From Rhizobiales bacterium UBA1912 (lineage in GTDB: Bacteria; Pseudomonadota; Alphaproteobacteria; Rhizobiales; Devosiaceae): a stretch of 64,000 nucleotides of DNA. The position numbers were made by a program, and so were the translations under genes. Below the pieces are notes generated by a model. The model did not search any database and had not been told where the DNA came from. It saw only the letters and a program-made list of their open reading frames with translations. Shown one piece after another: positions 42,003 through 51,219 of the stretch (the first letter of the stretch is position 1; each line of letters starts with the position of its first letter). The stretch is taken from assembly GCA_002337455.1 (NCBI GenBank), contig DDGC01000011.1:62001-126000 (forward strand), given 5' to 3'.

Positions 42003-43277
42003 ATGCGCGACTTAAAAGGAAAACTCAACCGGCGTTCGGTCGTGACGGGTCTGTCCGCCCTGGCGGCGACGGCGGCTTTTCCGATGCCAGCTCTGTCCCA
42101 ATCGCTTTTCGGCAATCTGACAGGCGGCCGCAAGGTGGTGACCCAGGAAGAGCTTGAGCTCAATTCCAGCACGGCCATGAACGCCATCGGCGGCACCGAT
42201 CCGATCATTTCGGTCGATACCGAGTACAATCTCCAGCGCGTGGCCGAGTATTACGAGCGGCTCAACGCGATCGGCGGCTGGCCCGACGTTCCGGAATCGA
42301 TCTTCCGTCTTGGCCTCGGGTCCGATCGCGCTCCGGTGCGCGACCTGCGCGCCTATCTTGCACACACCGGCGATCTGCCGCGCGAAACGCCATTGGCCGA
42401 TGAGTTCGACACCCAGCTCGACGGCGCGGTGCGCGGTTTTCAGGCGCGTCACGGCCTGCAGATCAACGGCATGGTCGACGAGTACACATATTGGGCAATG
42501 AAGGTTCCGGCCTCGACCCGTCTCAACCAGATCAAGCTCAACATCGAGCGCGTTCGCGGTCTGGAAGGCAAGCTCGAAGACCGTTACGTCAACGTCAACA
42601 TTCCCGCCGCGGCCATTGAGGCTACGGAAGGCGGGCAGGTGGCACGCCGGCATACGGCAGTGGTGGGCAAGATCGACCGCCAGACCCCGATCCTGCGCAG
42701 CCGCATCCACCAGATCAATTTCAATCCTTACTGGACGGTGCCGGTTTCGATCATTCGCCGCGACATCATCCGGCTGGTCAACGAAAACCCCAATTATCTC
42801 AACGAATACTCGATCCGCATCTTCAACGGCAGCGGCACCGAGGTGCCCCAGAGCGAAATCGACTGGTCGACCGAAGAGGCAGTGAACTATACGTTCCGGC
42901 AGGATCCGGGTGTCCAGAACTCGATGGGCCACGTCAAGATCAACTTCCACAACCCGCACGCTGTGTATCTGCACGATACGCCTCAGCAGGGCCTGTTCGC
43001 GGAAAACGCGCGGTTCCATTCGTCCGGCTGTGTCCGCGTCGCCAATGTGGCCGAGTTCGTGGCGTGGGTGCTGCGCGATTCCGGGTACGATATCATCGAC
43101 GTCAACGCCAATTTCGCCTCGGGCGAGCGCATCGATGCCAACGTTTCCAACCCCGTTCCGATTTTCATGACCTATTTTACCGCTTGGGCGAACCGGAACG
43201 GCGTCGTAAGCTTCCGCGACGACGTTTACGAATATGACGCGCAGGGGAAGATCGACTTTCCCGAGATCAGCGCCTGA
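42003..43277 (+). CDS. ldtP: L,D-transpeptidase with peptidoglycan-binding domain
   Basis: This 424-residue periplasmic enzyme makes 3-3 crosslinks in peptidoglycan or attaches proteins to it. The N-terminus LNRRSVVTGLSALAATAAFP looks like a Tat signal. A PG_binding_1 domain lies at about residues 105-168 (PVRDLRAYLAHTGDLP to INGMVDEYTYWAMKV). The YkuD domain at about 197-375 carries His339 and the catalytic Cys343 in FHSSGCVRVANV. It follows ldtR, its presumed regulator. The match in length and domain order to Liberibacter LdtP is by recall, not alignment. Confidence 0.92.
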   Translation: MRDLKGKLNRRSVVTGLSALAATAAFPMPALSQSLFGNLTGGRKVVTQEELELNSSTAMNAIGGTDPIISVDTEYNLQRVAEYYERLNAIGGWPDVPESIFRLGLGSDRAPVRDLRAYLAHTGDLPRETPLADEFDTQLDGAVRGFQARHGLQINGMVDEYTYWAMKVPASTRLNQIKLNIERVRGLEGKLEDRYVNVNIPAAAIEATEGGQVARRHTAVVGKIDRQTPILRSRIHQINFNPYWTVPVSIIRRDIIRLVNENPNYLNEYSIRIFNGSGTEVPQSEIDWSTEEAVNYTFRQDPGVQNSMGHVKINFHNPHAVYLHDTPQQGLFAENARFHSSGCVRVANVAEFVAWVLRDSGYDIIDVNANFASGERIDANVSNPVPIFMTYFTAWANRNGVVSFRDDVYEYDAQGKIDFPEISA

Positions 43278-43302
43278 CACGGCAAAAGCGGGAGATTTTG
43301 AT

Positions 43303-43497
43303 ATGGGGGCAGGCCGGGAGGTTCTTTTCGAGTTCCGTCAGGCAGGTCCCCAAATCCGTGTTGCGGCCATCGATGTCGAGACCGGCATAGAGGTTGTCGC
43401 CATAGCGCCAAAAACGGCCTCCGAAGCGCAAATGAAAACTCTCGCGCTCGCCAAGCTGCGCCGCCGCATCGAAAGAGAAGCGCCCCAGGGGCGCTAA
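43303..43497 (+). CDS. 64-residue conserved small protein upstream of glyA
   Basis: The start MGAGREVLFEFRQAGPQIRV and the pattern AAIDVETGIEVVAIAPKTAS match a small cytoplasmic protein that often precedes glyA in alphaproteobacteria (I think the DUF6898 group, low certainty). It has a beta-strand-rich start and a helical, basic end (LAKLRRRIEREA). The ATG at 43303 follows the ldtP stop by 25 bp. Function unknown. Confidence 0.65.
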   Translation: MGAGREVLFEFRQAGPQIRVAAIDVETGIEVVAIAPKTASEAQMKTLALAKLRRRIEREAPQGR

Positions 43498-43604
43498 ACG
43501 GGCCGTACGCCCGATCTGTGCTTGGAATCGCAAGAGCCTCCGTGCTATGCGGATCGCGCTTGCTTGCCACCAGCATCTTTCCGCAACAGGTCGAGGGCCC
43601 GCCC

Positions 43605-44903
43605 ATGAGCGCCACCGTAACAGCACCGCTTTTCCCCGATTTCTTCACCCGCACGATTGCCGACCATGATCCCGTGGTTGCCAAGGCGATTGCCGACGAA
43701 CTCGGCCGCCAGCAGCACGAGATCGAACTGATCGCGTCGGAAAATATCGTCTCCAGCGCCGTTCTCGAGGCGCAGGGCTCGGTGATGACCAACAAATATG
43801 CGGAAGGTTATCCGGGTCGGCGCTATTACGGCGGCTGCCAGTTTGTCGATGTGGTCGAGCAACTCGCCATCGATCGCGCCAAGCAGCTCTTTGGTTGCGA
43901 TTTCGCGAATGTGCAGCCCAATTCCGGATCCCAGGCCAATCAGGGTGTCTATCAGGCGCTGCTCCAGCCCGGCGATACCATACTGGGCATGAGCCTTGAT
44001 GCCGGCGGGCACCTGACCCACGGCGCCAAGCCCAACCAGTCCGGAAAATGGTTCAACGCCATCCAGTACGGCGTGCGTCAGCAGGACGGGCGCGTTGACA
44101 TGGACCAGGTGCGCCAGCTTGCTCAGGAGCATCAGCCCAAGATGATCGTCGCGGGCTTTTCGGCCTATTCGCGCATTCTCGACTGGGCCGCGTTCCGTGA
44201 GATCGCCGACGAGGTCGGAGCCTATCTGTTCGTCGATATGGCACATGTTGCCGGCCTTGTGGCGGCAGGCGTCTATCCCAACCCGTTCCCGCACGCCCAT
44301 GTGGCGACGACGACGACCCACAAGACACTGCGCGGGCCGCGAGGCGGGTTGATCCTCACCAATGACGAGGCGATCGCCAAGAAGGTCAATTCGGCCATCT
44401 TCCCCGGCATCCAGGGCGGACCGCTTATGCACGTCATCGCCGGCAAGGCCGTGGCTTTCGGTGAAGCGCTGACGCCCGAGTTCAAGGCCTACGCCCGCCA
44501 GGTCGTGGATAACGCCCAGGCGCTGGCTGACACGCTGGTCAAGGGCGGACTGGACATCGCCACGGGCGGCACCGACAACCATTTGATGCTGGTCGATCTG
44601 CGGCCCAAAAAGGTCACCGGGAAGATCACCGAGGCCGCGCTCGAACGCGCCAACATCACCTGCAACAAGAATGCCGTGCCCTTCGATCCCGAAAAGCCGG
44701 CGATCACCTCGGGCATTCGCGTCGGGACCCCCGCTGCAACCTCGCGCGGCTTTGGTGTCGAGGAATTCCGGTTGGTCGGCGAATTCATGGTCGAAGTTGT
44801 CGACGGACTGGCCGCCAACGGCGAAGAAAACAACGGTGCCGTCGAAGCCCAGGTCAAGGAAAAGGTCCTTGAGCTGACTGCCAAATTCCCCATTTACGGA
44901 TAA
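43605..44903 (+). CDS. glyA: Serine hydroxymethyltransferase
   Basis: This 432-residue PLP enzyme interconverts serine and glycine and supplies one-carbon units to tetrahydrofolate. The PLP lysine is Lys240 (TTTTHKTLRGPRGG), and other motifs are ASENIVSSAVLEAQGS, TNKYAEGYPGRRYYGG and VQPNSGSQANQGVY. The start at 43605 follows a plausible upstream region; an upstream in-frame extension has no protein character. nrdR begins 4 bp after the stop. Confidence 0.97.
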   Translation: MSATVTAPLFPDFFTRTIADHDPVVAKAIADELGRQQHEIELIASENIVSSAVLEAQGSVMTNKYAEGYPGRRYYGGCQFVDVVEQLAIDRAKQLFGCDFANVQPNSGSQANQGVYQALLQPGDTILGMSLDAGGHLTHGAKPNQSGKWFNAIQYGVRQQDGRVDMDQVRQLAQEHQPKMIVAGFSAYSRILDWAAFREIADEVGAYLFVDMAHVAGLVAAGVYPNPFPHAHVATTTTHKTLRGPRGGLILTNDEAIAKKVNSAIFPGIQGGPLMHVIAGKAVAFGEALTPEFKAYARQVVDNAQALADTLVKGGLDIATGGTDNHLMLVDLRPKKVTGKITEAALERANITCNKNAVPFDPEKPAITSGIRVGTPAATSRGFGVEEFRLVGEFMVEVVDGLAANGEENNGAVEAQVKEKVLELTAKFPIYG

Positions 44904-44907
44904 GCCC

Positions 44908-45378
44908 ATGCGGTGCCCCTATTGCGGGAACGATGATACGCAGGTCAAGGATTCCCGGCCCACCGAGGATTCCAACGCCATCCGCCGCCGCCGCGTCTGT
45001 AACGGATGCGGCGGCCGGTTCACTACGTTCGAGCGTGTGCAACTGCGCGATCTGATCGTGGTCAAGAAATCGGGCCGCAAGGTGCCATTCGACCGCGAAA
45101 AGCTGGCGCGTTCGGTCAATACTGCTTTACGTAAACGTCAGGTCGACCCCGAAGCTGCCGAGCGGATGATCTCGGGCGTCGTGCGCCAGCTCGAAAGCGT
45201 GGGCGATGTGGAAGTAACCTCCGACCAGATCGGCGAATACGTCATGGAAGGGCTCAAGGGCCTCGACGATGTGGCGTTCGTGCGCTTTGCCTCGGTGTAC
45301 AAGAATTTCTCCAGTGCCGACGATTTCCAGTCCTTTCTGACCGAAATGGGCGGCGACGATACCGAGGACCGGGGGTGA
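44908..45378 (+). CDS. nrdR: Transcriptional repressor NrdR
   Basis: This 156-residue ATP/dATP-sensing repressor controls ribonucleotide reductase genes. It has an N-terminal zinc ribbon (MRCPYCGNDDTQVKDSRPTE and RVCNGCGGRFTTFERV) and an ATP-cone domain. The arrangement glyA-nrdR-ribD is standard for alphaproteobacteria. The stop overlaps the GTG start of ribD (GTGA). Confidence 0.97.
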   Translation: MRCPYCGNDDTQVKDSRPTEDSNAIRRRRVCNGCGGRFTTFERVQLRDLIVVKKSGRKVPFDREKLARSVNTALRKRQVDPEAAERMISGVVRQLESVGDVEVTSDQIGEYVMEGLKGLDDVAFVRFASVYKNFSSADDFQSFLTEMGGDDTEDRG

Positions 45379-46469
45379 CTCACCTCACGCCAGCCGATCT
45401 GCGCTGGCTTGAGGCTGCGGCCCGCATCGCCATGCCGTATCGCGGAACGACGGCCGAAAACCCGACTGTGGGGGCCGTCGTCGTTTCGCCCGATGGCAGG
45501 ATGCTGGGTCGGGGCGTGACCGCTGCTGGCGGCCGCCCGCACGCCGAGCCTCAGGCGCTGGCCATGGCCGGACAGGGGGCGAGGGGCGCAACGCTCTATG
45601 TGACCCTGGAGCCCTGCAATCACTGGGGACAAACCCCGCCCTGCGTCGATGCGGTTTTGGCATCGGGCGTTTCGAAGATTGTGTGCGGTGCTTCAGACCC
45701 CGACCCCCGAACTGCCGGTCAGAGCATCGACCGCGTGCGCGCCGCTGGTCTCGATGTCAGTGTTGGCGACAACCTGGCGTTTATCGAACGGCTTCACGAA
45801 GGCTTCTTCTCCCGTGTCCGGCGTCAGCGCCCCTTCATCACCGCCAAGCTGGCCGTCTCGCGAGACGGCAGGATCGGGCACGCGGACCGGGGCAATGTAG
45901 CGATTACCGGCGAGGACGCGCGGCGCTGGACGCACATGCAACGGGCATTGTCCGACGCCGTAATGGTGGGTGCAGCCACAGCCCGGCTGGACAATCCAAG
46001 GCTCAACGTCCGGCTTGAAGGGTTTGAGGGCAGGGCACCGCTGCGGGTGGTCGTAGCGGGCAAGTCTGACCTTCCGGAGAGCTTGAATCTTTTTGCCACC
46101 ACAACGGATCAACCGGCTGTTATCATTGCAGAAAACACGCGTCTTGAATCATTTCCTCAACGCGCTGACATCATCGGCGTTCCGGGGCAAGACGGGCGGC
46201 CGGACCTTGGTGCGGCACTGCAGGCGTTGGCGTTTCGCGGCATCGGCAGCGTTCTTGTCGAGGGCGGAGCAGGGCTCAACGATGCGCTGCTCGACGCCGG
46301 ACTGATCGACCGGTTTCATTTCCTCGAAGGCGATGTGGAAATCGGTAAGAACGGCATTCCGGCTACTGTTCACGCCTCGTTGCCGGAGCGTTTGGCCCAG
46401 TTGGGGTTCGGCGTGGTTGAAAGCCGCGCGCTGGGGTGCGATATGCTGACCACATTCGAGAAAGTCTGA
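45375..46469 (+). CDS. ribD: Bifunctional riboflavin deaminase/reductase
   Basis: This 364-residue protein carries a deaminase domain with GRPHAEPQAL and the zinc site TLEPCNHWGQTPPC, then a reductase domain (GRIGHADRGNVAITGEDARR and VLVEGGAGLNDALLDAGLID). It converts the pyrimidine intermediate of riboflavin synthesis in two steps. The GTG start overlaps the nrdR stop, coupling the two. No FMN riboswitch was found upstream; nrdR and glyA sit there instead. Confidence 0.95.
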   Translation: MTHLTPADLRWLEAAARIAMPYRGTTAENPTVGAVVVSPDGRMLGRGVTAAGGRPHAEPQALAMAGQGARGATLYVTLEPCNHWGQTPPCVDAVLASGVSKIVCGASDPDPRTAGQSIDRVRAAGLDVSVGDNLAFIERLHEGFFSRVRRQRPFITAKLAVSRDGRIGHADRGNVAITGEDARRWTHMQRALSDAVMVGAATARLDNPRLNVRLEGFEGRAPLRVVVAGKSDLPESLNLFATTTDQPAVIIAENTRLESFPQRADIIGVPGQDGRPDLGAALQALAFRGIGSVLVEGGAGLNDALLDAGLIDRFHFLEGDVEIGKNGIPATVHASLPERLAQLGFGVVESRALGCDMLTTFEKV

Positions 46470-46475
46470 GCCTCC

Positions 46476-47081
46476 ATGTTTACCGGCATCATCACCGACA
46501 TCGGCACGCTATTATCGGTCGAGGACCGCAATGACGGTCGCAAGCTGCGGATCGGCACGCGCTACGACCCGCAAACCATCGATCTGGGCGCCTCGATCAT
46601 GTGCGAGGGCATCTGCCTGACCGTGACCGAAAAGGGCAGCGAGACGGGCCAGAACTGGTTCGACGTGTTCGCAGCCCGCGAAACGCTGGACGTGACTCGC
46701 GTGGGCGAGTGGACCGACGGGCGGCGCATCAATCTCGAACGCTCGCTCAAGGTTGGCGACGAGTTGGGCGGGCATATCGTCTCGGGCCATGTCGACGGGC
46801 TGGCGAGGATCGTTGAGCGCAAGGATATCGGCGATCAAATCACCTTCACCTTCGAGGCGCCGGACGATCTGGCCCATTTCATCGCAAAAAAGGGTGGTGT
46901 GGCACTCAACGGCACCTCGCTGACCGTCAATTGGGTGGACGGCAACCGTTTTTCGGTCCATCTGATCCCGCACACCCTTTCCGCGACAAACTGGCCCGAC
47001 TATGGCGAGGGCGATGCGGTAAATCTTGAAGTTGACCTGATGGCGCGCTATGCCGCGCGCCTCATGGAGAAATCTCACTAG
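46476..47081 (+). CDS. ribE: Riboflavin synthase alpha chain
   Basis: This 201-residue enzyme dismutates two 6,7-dimethyl-8-ribityllumazine molecules into riboflavin and the pyrimidine. Each of two barrels carries the family pattern: MFTGIITDIGTLLSVE and ASIMCEGICLTVTE in the first, LGGHIVSGHVDGLARIVE and GGVALNGTSLTVN in the second. It lies 6 bp after ribD and 58 bp before ribH. Confidence 0.95.
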   Translation: MFTGIITDIGTLLSVEDRNDGRKLRIGTRYDPQTIDLGASIMCEGICLTVTEKGSETGQNWFDVFAARETLDVTRVGEWTDGRRINLERSLKVGDELGGHIVSGHVDGLARIVERKDIGDQITFTFEAPDDLAHFIAKKGGVALNGTSLTVNWVDGNRFSVHLIPHTLSATNWPDYGEGDAVNLEVDLMARYAARLMEKSH

Positions 47082-47139
47082 AGTGGCGGACGCCTGCAGA
47101 CGCATGGCGTGACGCATTTGAACCCGACAGGATTAAACA

Positions 47140-47622
47140 ATGGCCAGTTCTGGCGACATTTTCGCGATTGCGCCCGGCTCGGCCGAAGGCCAGCATTACC
47201 TCATCGTTGAGGCCCGCTTTTATTCCGAACTCGCCGATGCGCTGCTTGAAGGCGCAACGAGCGCCTTCGACAAGGCCGGCGCGACCTATGAAGTGCTGAC
47301 CGTTCCCGGCGCGCTGGAAGTCCCGGCAGCGATTGCCATGGCGTCCGAACTCAAAGGCGACGAATATGATGGCTATGTCGCGCTCGGCTGCGTCATTCGC
47401 GGCGAAACCACCCATTACGAGATCGTTTCGGGTGAAAGCGCCCGCGCCCTGATGGACCTGTCCGTCGCCGACGGGTTGGCGCTGGGCAACGGCATCCTGA
47501 CGGTGGAAAACGAGGCGCAGGCCTGGGCGCGCGCCAAGATCTCCGAGCAGAACAAGGGCGGCGGCGCAGCCGTCGCGGCCATGACCATGGCGGCGTTGCA
47601 AGCGCTGCTGATGGAGGATTGA
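47140..47622 (+). CDS. ribH: 6,7-dimethyl-8-ribityllumazine synthase
   Basis: This 160-residue icosahedral or pentameric enzyme makes lumazine from the pyrimidine and 3,4-dihydroxy-2-butanone 4-phosphate. Motifs are VLTVPGALEVPAAIAMA, LGCVIRGETTHYEIVSGES (the catalytic His) and NGILTVENEAQAWARA. nusB follows after 3 bp, the usual ribH-nusB order. Confidence 0.95.
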   Translation: MASSGDIFAIAPGSAEGQHYLIVEARFYSELADALLEGATSAFDKAGATYEVLTVPGALEVPAAIAMASELKGDEYDGYVALGCVIRGETTHYEIVSGESARALMDLSVADGLALGNGILTVENEAQAWARAKISEQNKGGGAAVAAMTMAALQALLMED

Positions 47623-47625
47623 TCC

Positions 47626-48120
47626 ATGGCCGATCCCACAAACGAACCCAGGCCCGCAAATCAACGTGGCTCGGCCCGTCTGGCCGCCGTGCAGGCCCTC
47701 TATCAGATGGATGTGGGCGAACAGACACTGGAAGAAACGCTGGCCCAGTTCGAGAGTTATCGTCTCGGACGCGAGGTCGAAGGTGAGCAGTATCTACCCG
47801 CCGACGCCGACTATTTCCGCCATATCGTGCGCGGCGTTGTAACCAACCAGATCAAGCTCGACCCGGTCATCAACAACGCGCTGCAGGGCGGTTGGCCGAT
47901 GACCCGTATCGACGCGACGCTTCGCGCCTTGCTGCGGGCCGGCGTGTTCGAATTGACCATGCGCAAGGACATCCCCTTCAAGGTGGTGATCCGCGAATAT
48001 GTCGATGTGGCCAACGCCTTTTACGAAGACGAAGTGCCCGGCATGGTCAATGGCGTACTCGACGCCGTGGCGCGAAAATATTCAGAGGGTTATGCTGGCG
48101 GGGAACAACCCCAAACCTGA
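47626..48120 (+). CDS. nusB: Transcription antitermination protein NusB
   Basis: This 164-residue all-helical protein binds boxA RNA with S10 to prevent early termination in rRNA operons. It starts with a short tail then RGSARLAAVQALYQMDVGEQ, and shows RIDATLRALLRAGVFEL and VVIREYVDVANAFYEDEVPG further on, the NusB signatures. It closes the riboflavin gene cluster. Confidence 0.95.
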   Translation: MADPTNEPRPANQRGSARLAAVQALYQMDVGEQTLEETLAQFESYRLGREVEGEQYLPADADYFRHIVRGVVTNQIKLDPVINNALQGGWPMTRIDATLRALLRAGVFELTMRKDIPFKVVIREYVDVANAFYEDEVPGMVNGVLDAVARKYSEGYAGGEQPQT

Positions 48121-48137
48121 GTCGTAAGAGCAACCCT

Positions 48138-49340
48138 ATGGCCAGCATGCGCAACATCTTCCTTCTCTCCGGCGCGCAGGCCATAGCAGGGTCTTCGCAG
48201 GGCATGGTGATGGCGGTCGGCGCGCTGGCCGGTGCCTATCTCGCTTTCGATCCAGCCTTTGCGACGCTGCCGACCACGGCGATGATTCTCGGCGTTGCCC
48301 TGATGGCCGGGCCCGCGGCCATCGCGCTACACAGGCTGGGCCGCACGCGGGGGTTCCTGCTCGGCGCGGCGATCGCCGGGTCGGGCGGTCTGCTGGCGGC
48401 TTTTGGCATTTATTTGCAGAGCTTCGTGATCTTTTCCGCATCCATGCTGCTGATCGGCGCTGCCGGGGCGTTCGGGCAGCAATATCGCTTTGCCGCAGCC
48501 GATAGCGTCCCCGAGGGCGCCAAGGCGCGTGCGGTGTCCTGGGTACTGTTCGGCGGGGTGCTGGCAGGCTTTCTGGGACCACGGCTGGCCTCGACGACCT
48601 CCGAAGCCATCCCCGGCGCGCTCTATGCCGGTTCATTCATCGCGCTTGCCGGCCTGTCGCTGGTGGCCATGCTGCTGCTCAGCTTCACGCGCCTGCCCAA
48701 GGGCGAACCGAAAAGGCCGGTGTCCGAGCAGGGCCGCCCTTTGAGGGCAATGATCCGCATGCCATCGGTTTTCGTGCCGGTGCTGACGGGCATGGCGAGT
48801 TTTTCGCTGATGACTTTCGTGATGGTCGCGGCGCCGCTCGCCATGGTCCATATCTGCGGGCACGCGCCCGCCGATGCGGCCAACTCGATCCAGTGGCATA
48901 TCGTGGCCATGTTCGCACCGAGCTTCATCACTGGCGAAATCATCAAGCGTATCGGTACCCACCTGACCGCCGCTATCGGCATGCTGCTGATTATCGGCAG
49001 TGTCGGCACGGCGCTGATGGGCACCACCACACTCCATTTCGATATTGGGCTGGTGCTGCTCGGGGTGGGCTGGAATTTCGGCTTTATCAGCTCGACCGTG
49101 ATGCTGACCAAAAGCTACCGGCCCGAAGAAGGCGCGCGGGTTCAGGCGCTGAACGAGCAGTTTGTGTTCGGCTCCAATGCGATAGGCTCGATCGGCGCCG
49201 GGCTGGCGCTTAACTTTTTCGGGTGGGAAGCGGTCAATCTCATAGCGCTGCCGGTCGCAGTGGCGACGATCCTGCTTCTGGGCTGGGACGATCTGCGCAC
49301 CCGTCGCATCGGCAGGGAACAGCCCGCGGCCGCAGAGTAG
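48138..49340 (+). CDS. MFS transporter
   Basis: This 400-residue, 12-helix major facilitator superfamily protein starts MASMRNIFLLSGAQAIAGSS. The cytoplasmic loop after helix 2 carries HRLGRTRGFLLGAAIAGSGG, a variant of the MFS G-x-x-x-D-R-x-G-R-R motif. The second half has FVMVAAPLAMVHICGHAPAD and MLTKSYRPEEGARVQALNEQ. It starts 17 bp after nusB. It is close to the YbfB-like or multidrug-type MFS; the substrate is unknown. Convergent with the BamE-like gene. Confidence 0.82.
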   Translation: MASMRNIFLLSGAQAIAGSSQGMVMAVGALAGAYLAFDPAFATLPTTAMILGVALMAGPAAIALHRLGRTRGFLLGAAIAGSGGLLAAFGIYLQSFVIFSASMLLIGAAGAFGQQYRFAAADSVPEGAKARAVSWVLFGGVLAGFLGPRLASTTSEAIPGALYAGSFIALAGLSLVAMLLLSFTRLPKGEPKRPVSEQGRPLRAMIRMPSVFVPVLTGMASFSLMTFVMVAAPLAMVHICGHAPADAANSIQWHIVAMFAPSFITGEIIKRIGTHLTAAIGMLLIIGSVGTALMGTTTLHFDIGLVLLGVGWNFGFISSTVMLTKSYRPEEGARVQALNEQFVFGSNAIGSIGAGLALNFFGWEAVNLIALPVAVATILLLGWDDLRTRRIGREQPAAAE

Positions 49341-49383
49341 GCGGCCCCGTCCCGGCGCTGGCGCGATCGGGACGGTGCAGGCT

Positions 49384-49830
49384 CTAGATCGACTGGAGCA
49401 GCGATTCCACGAAATTGCGGTCTTCGCCGAACGATCCGGTGCGGCGTTGCTCGATGGCAAAGGCCCGTCCGTCCTGCAGCGAATAGAGCGCCCGGTCGGT
49501 AACGCGCCTGTCGGCGCCGAAATAAACGGCCAGCACAGTGCGCTCCTGAATGTTGGTCAGACCGAACGCTGTCTGGGTCACCTTGGTCTCGACATAGTAC
49601 CAGGCCGTTTCACCGCCAAAGGTGCTGACGGTCTGGGGCGACCCCAGAACGACCCGGACGAAATCCTGGCTCGAACCGGGGCGGACCTGGGTTATCGCAT
49701 CGTCGGGCAGCACGTAGCCCTGGGTGCGTTGGGAAATCAGACCCGTTCCAGAGCAGGCCGACAAGGTCAGGCCAAGCGCGATTGCCGCGGCAATAGGGGA
49801 CAGGCGGACAAGGGCGGGACGCAGGGTCAT
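49384..49830 (-). CDS. bamE: BamE-like outer-membrane lipoprotein
   Basis: This 148-residue SmpA/OmlA-fold lipoprotein has a signal peptide with the lipobox LSAC, giving Cys26 as the lipid-modified N-terminus. The BamE segment DAITQVRPGSSQDFVRVVLG followed by SPQTVSTFGGETAWYYVETK is typical. It should belong to the Bam complex that inserts outer-membrane barrels such as the porin at 16462. It is divergent from the CBP3-like chaperone gene. Confidence 0.88.
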   Translation of the reverse strand: MTLRPALVRLSPIAAAIALGLTLSACSGTGLISQRTQGYVLPDDAITQVRPGSSQDFVRVVLGSPQTVSTFGGETAWYYVETKVTQTAFGLTNIQERTVLAVYFGADRRVTDRALYSLQDGRAFAIEQRRTGSFGEDRNFVESLLQSI

Positions 49831-49983
49831 GGAATTGACTTTCCTCAGCTCTCTCGACTATAGCCTCGCGACAAATGCGCCAGGGATTTTGGTGTTGTTT
49901 AGCCGTCCAGGCCCGACTCTGGCAAGCGGCCAATCGAATTCCGGTCGCGATCGACCGGCCTTTCTCTGTGTGAGACCCCAAGA

Positions 49984-50511
49984 ATGATCCTGTCATTGTT
50001 CCGCAAGACCAAGCTCTCCGAGCCCGTTTATGCCGTCTATAATGCCATTGTGGCGCAATCCCGGCGCGAGGTTTTCTATGCGCAATGGGACGTTCCCGAC
50101 ACGCTGACCGGGCGCTTCGACATGATTTCGCTCCATGCAGCGCTGGTTTTTCGCCGGTTGCGGTCGAGCGAGAAGCAGAGCAAGGATTTTTCCCAGAACG
50201 TGTTCGACTGTTTTTTTCACGATATGGACCGCTCGCTGCGCGAAATGGGCGTCGGAGACCTTTCGGTGGGCAAACGGATCGAAAAGATGGGAAGCCTTTT
50301 TTACGGCATGCTGTCCAATCTCTCCTCGATTCTGGATGCCGGCGACCGCGCGCGGCTGATCGATTTTGTTTCGCGAAACTTCCACGCCGGTGCAACGCAT
50401 CCGCTGGCTGAACGGTTTGCCGATTACATCCTGGAGAGCGACGAGACGCTCGCCTCCCAGTCTGTCGAGCAGATCATGGCCGGCAGTGTGACGTTCGGAG
50501 ACCCCAAATGA
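49984..50511 (+). CDS. Ubiquinol-cytochrome c chaperone (CBP3) family protein
   Basis: This 175-residue protein shows the CBP3/UPF0174 pattern: VYNAIVAQSRREVFYAQWDV followed by PDTLTGRFDMISLHAALVFR, then NVFDCFFHDMDRSLREMGVG and KRIEKMGSLFYGML. In mitochondria CBP3 helps assemble the cytochrome bc1 complex; the bacterial role is inferred by homology. It overlaps the DUF177 gene by 4 bp (ATGA). Confidence 0.85.
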   Translation: MILSLFRKTKLSEPVYAVYNAIVAQSRREVFYAQWDVPDTLTGRFDMISLHAALVFRRLRSSEKQSKDFSQNVFDCFFHDMDRSLREMGVGDLSVGKRIEKMGSLFYGMLSNLSSILDAGDRARLIDFVSRNFHAGATHPLAERFADYILESDETLASQSVEQIMAGSVTFGDPK

Positions 50512-51047
50512 CGCAAAGACCTGACCAATTCGACCTCGACGCAAAAATTTGGGTCGACAAGATACCGTCCGCGGGCCGGGTGGTGACCATAAAGACCGAT
50601 GCCGAACAGCGTGCGGTACTCGCCGAGCGGCTCAAGGTGAGCGAAGTTACAGATTTTTCCGCGCAGGTAACGGCGACACGGTTCCGCGGCGGTATTCAGG
50701 CCAAGGGCAATGTCAGCGGAACAATCGTCCAGCCCTGCGTTGTAACCGGAGACCCGGTCAGCCAGACGATAAACGAGGCAATCGATCGGGTCTTTCTGCC
50801 TGGTCACGATGCCGCGAGCGAAGCGACCGCGGGGGCCGAGATTTTCGTCAATCTCGAGGACGACGACCTGCCCGACTACTTCGAGGGCGACGAGATCGAC
50901 CTCGCCGATCTGGTGATTGAAGTCTTTGCCCTGGCGATCGATCTTTATCCGCGCAAACCCGGCGTTGAGCTGACCGAGGAACTCAAGGGCGACGATCCGA
51001 CCGAACTCTCCCCCTTTGCTGCGCTCAAGTCGCTGAAAAAGGACTGA
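50508..51047 (+). CDS. DUF177/YceD-family protein
   Basis: This 179-residue protein shows the DUF177 features GNVSGTIVQPCVVTGDPVSQ in the middle and the acidic DLEDDDL-like region EIFVNLEDDDLPDYFEGDEI, ending in the DPTELSPFAALKSLKKD tail. The family is linked to ribosomal RNA processing in some bacteria. It usually sits near rpmF and plsX; here rpmF is absent and plsX follows 172 bp downstream. The intervening gap (51048-51219) holds no gene. Confidence 0.85.
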   Translation: MTQRPDQFDLDAKIWVDKIPSAGRVVTIKTDAEQRAVLAERLKVSEVTDFSAQVTATRFRGGIQAKGNVSGTIVQPCVVTGDPVSQTINEAIDRVFLPGHDAASEATAGAEIFVNLEDDDLPDYFEGDEIDLADLVIEVFALAIDLYPRKPGVELTEELKGDDPTELSPFAALKSLKKD

Positions 51048-51219
51048 ATGGCGTTGGGCGATCAGGTTGACATGCTTGCATGGCAGCGTTCATTGACTAT
51101 TGTGAGCGCCGGGTTGAGGAGCCCTGCGCACATCCTTGGGGGCGGTGATATTTTGAAACGCCGCGTCTCCGAATTGAAAAAGGCGGCTCACTTTTTCTGG
51201 AAACGCTCTAAGGCAGGCA

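Noticed and set aside
42012..43280. 422-codon minus-strand frame opposite ldtP
   Set aside because: Antisense shadow of the L,D-transpeptidase gene, whose catalytic motif is intact.
45200..45400. Possible FMN riboswitch before ribD
   Set aside because: ribD starts inside the end of nrdR with no leader; no RFN element is visible.
47892..48137. N-terminal extension of the MFS transporter
   Set aside because: It overlaps nusB in another frame and has no membrane-protein character.
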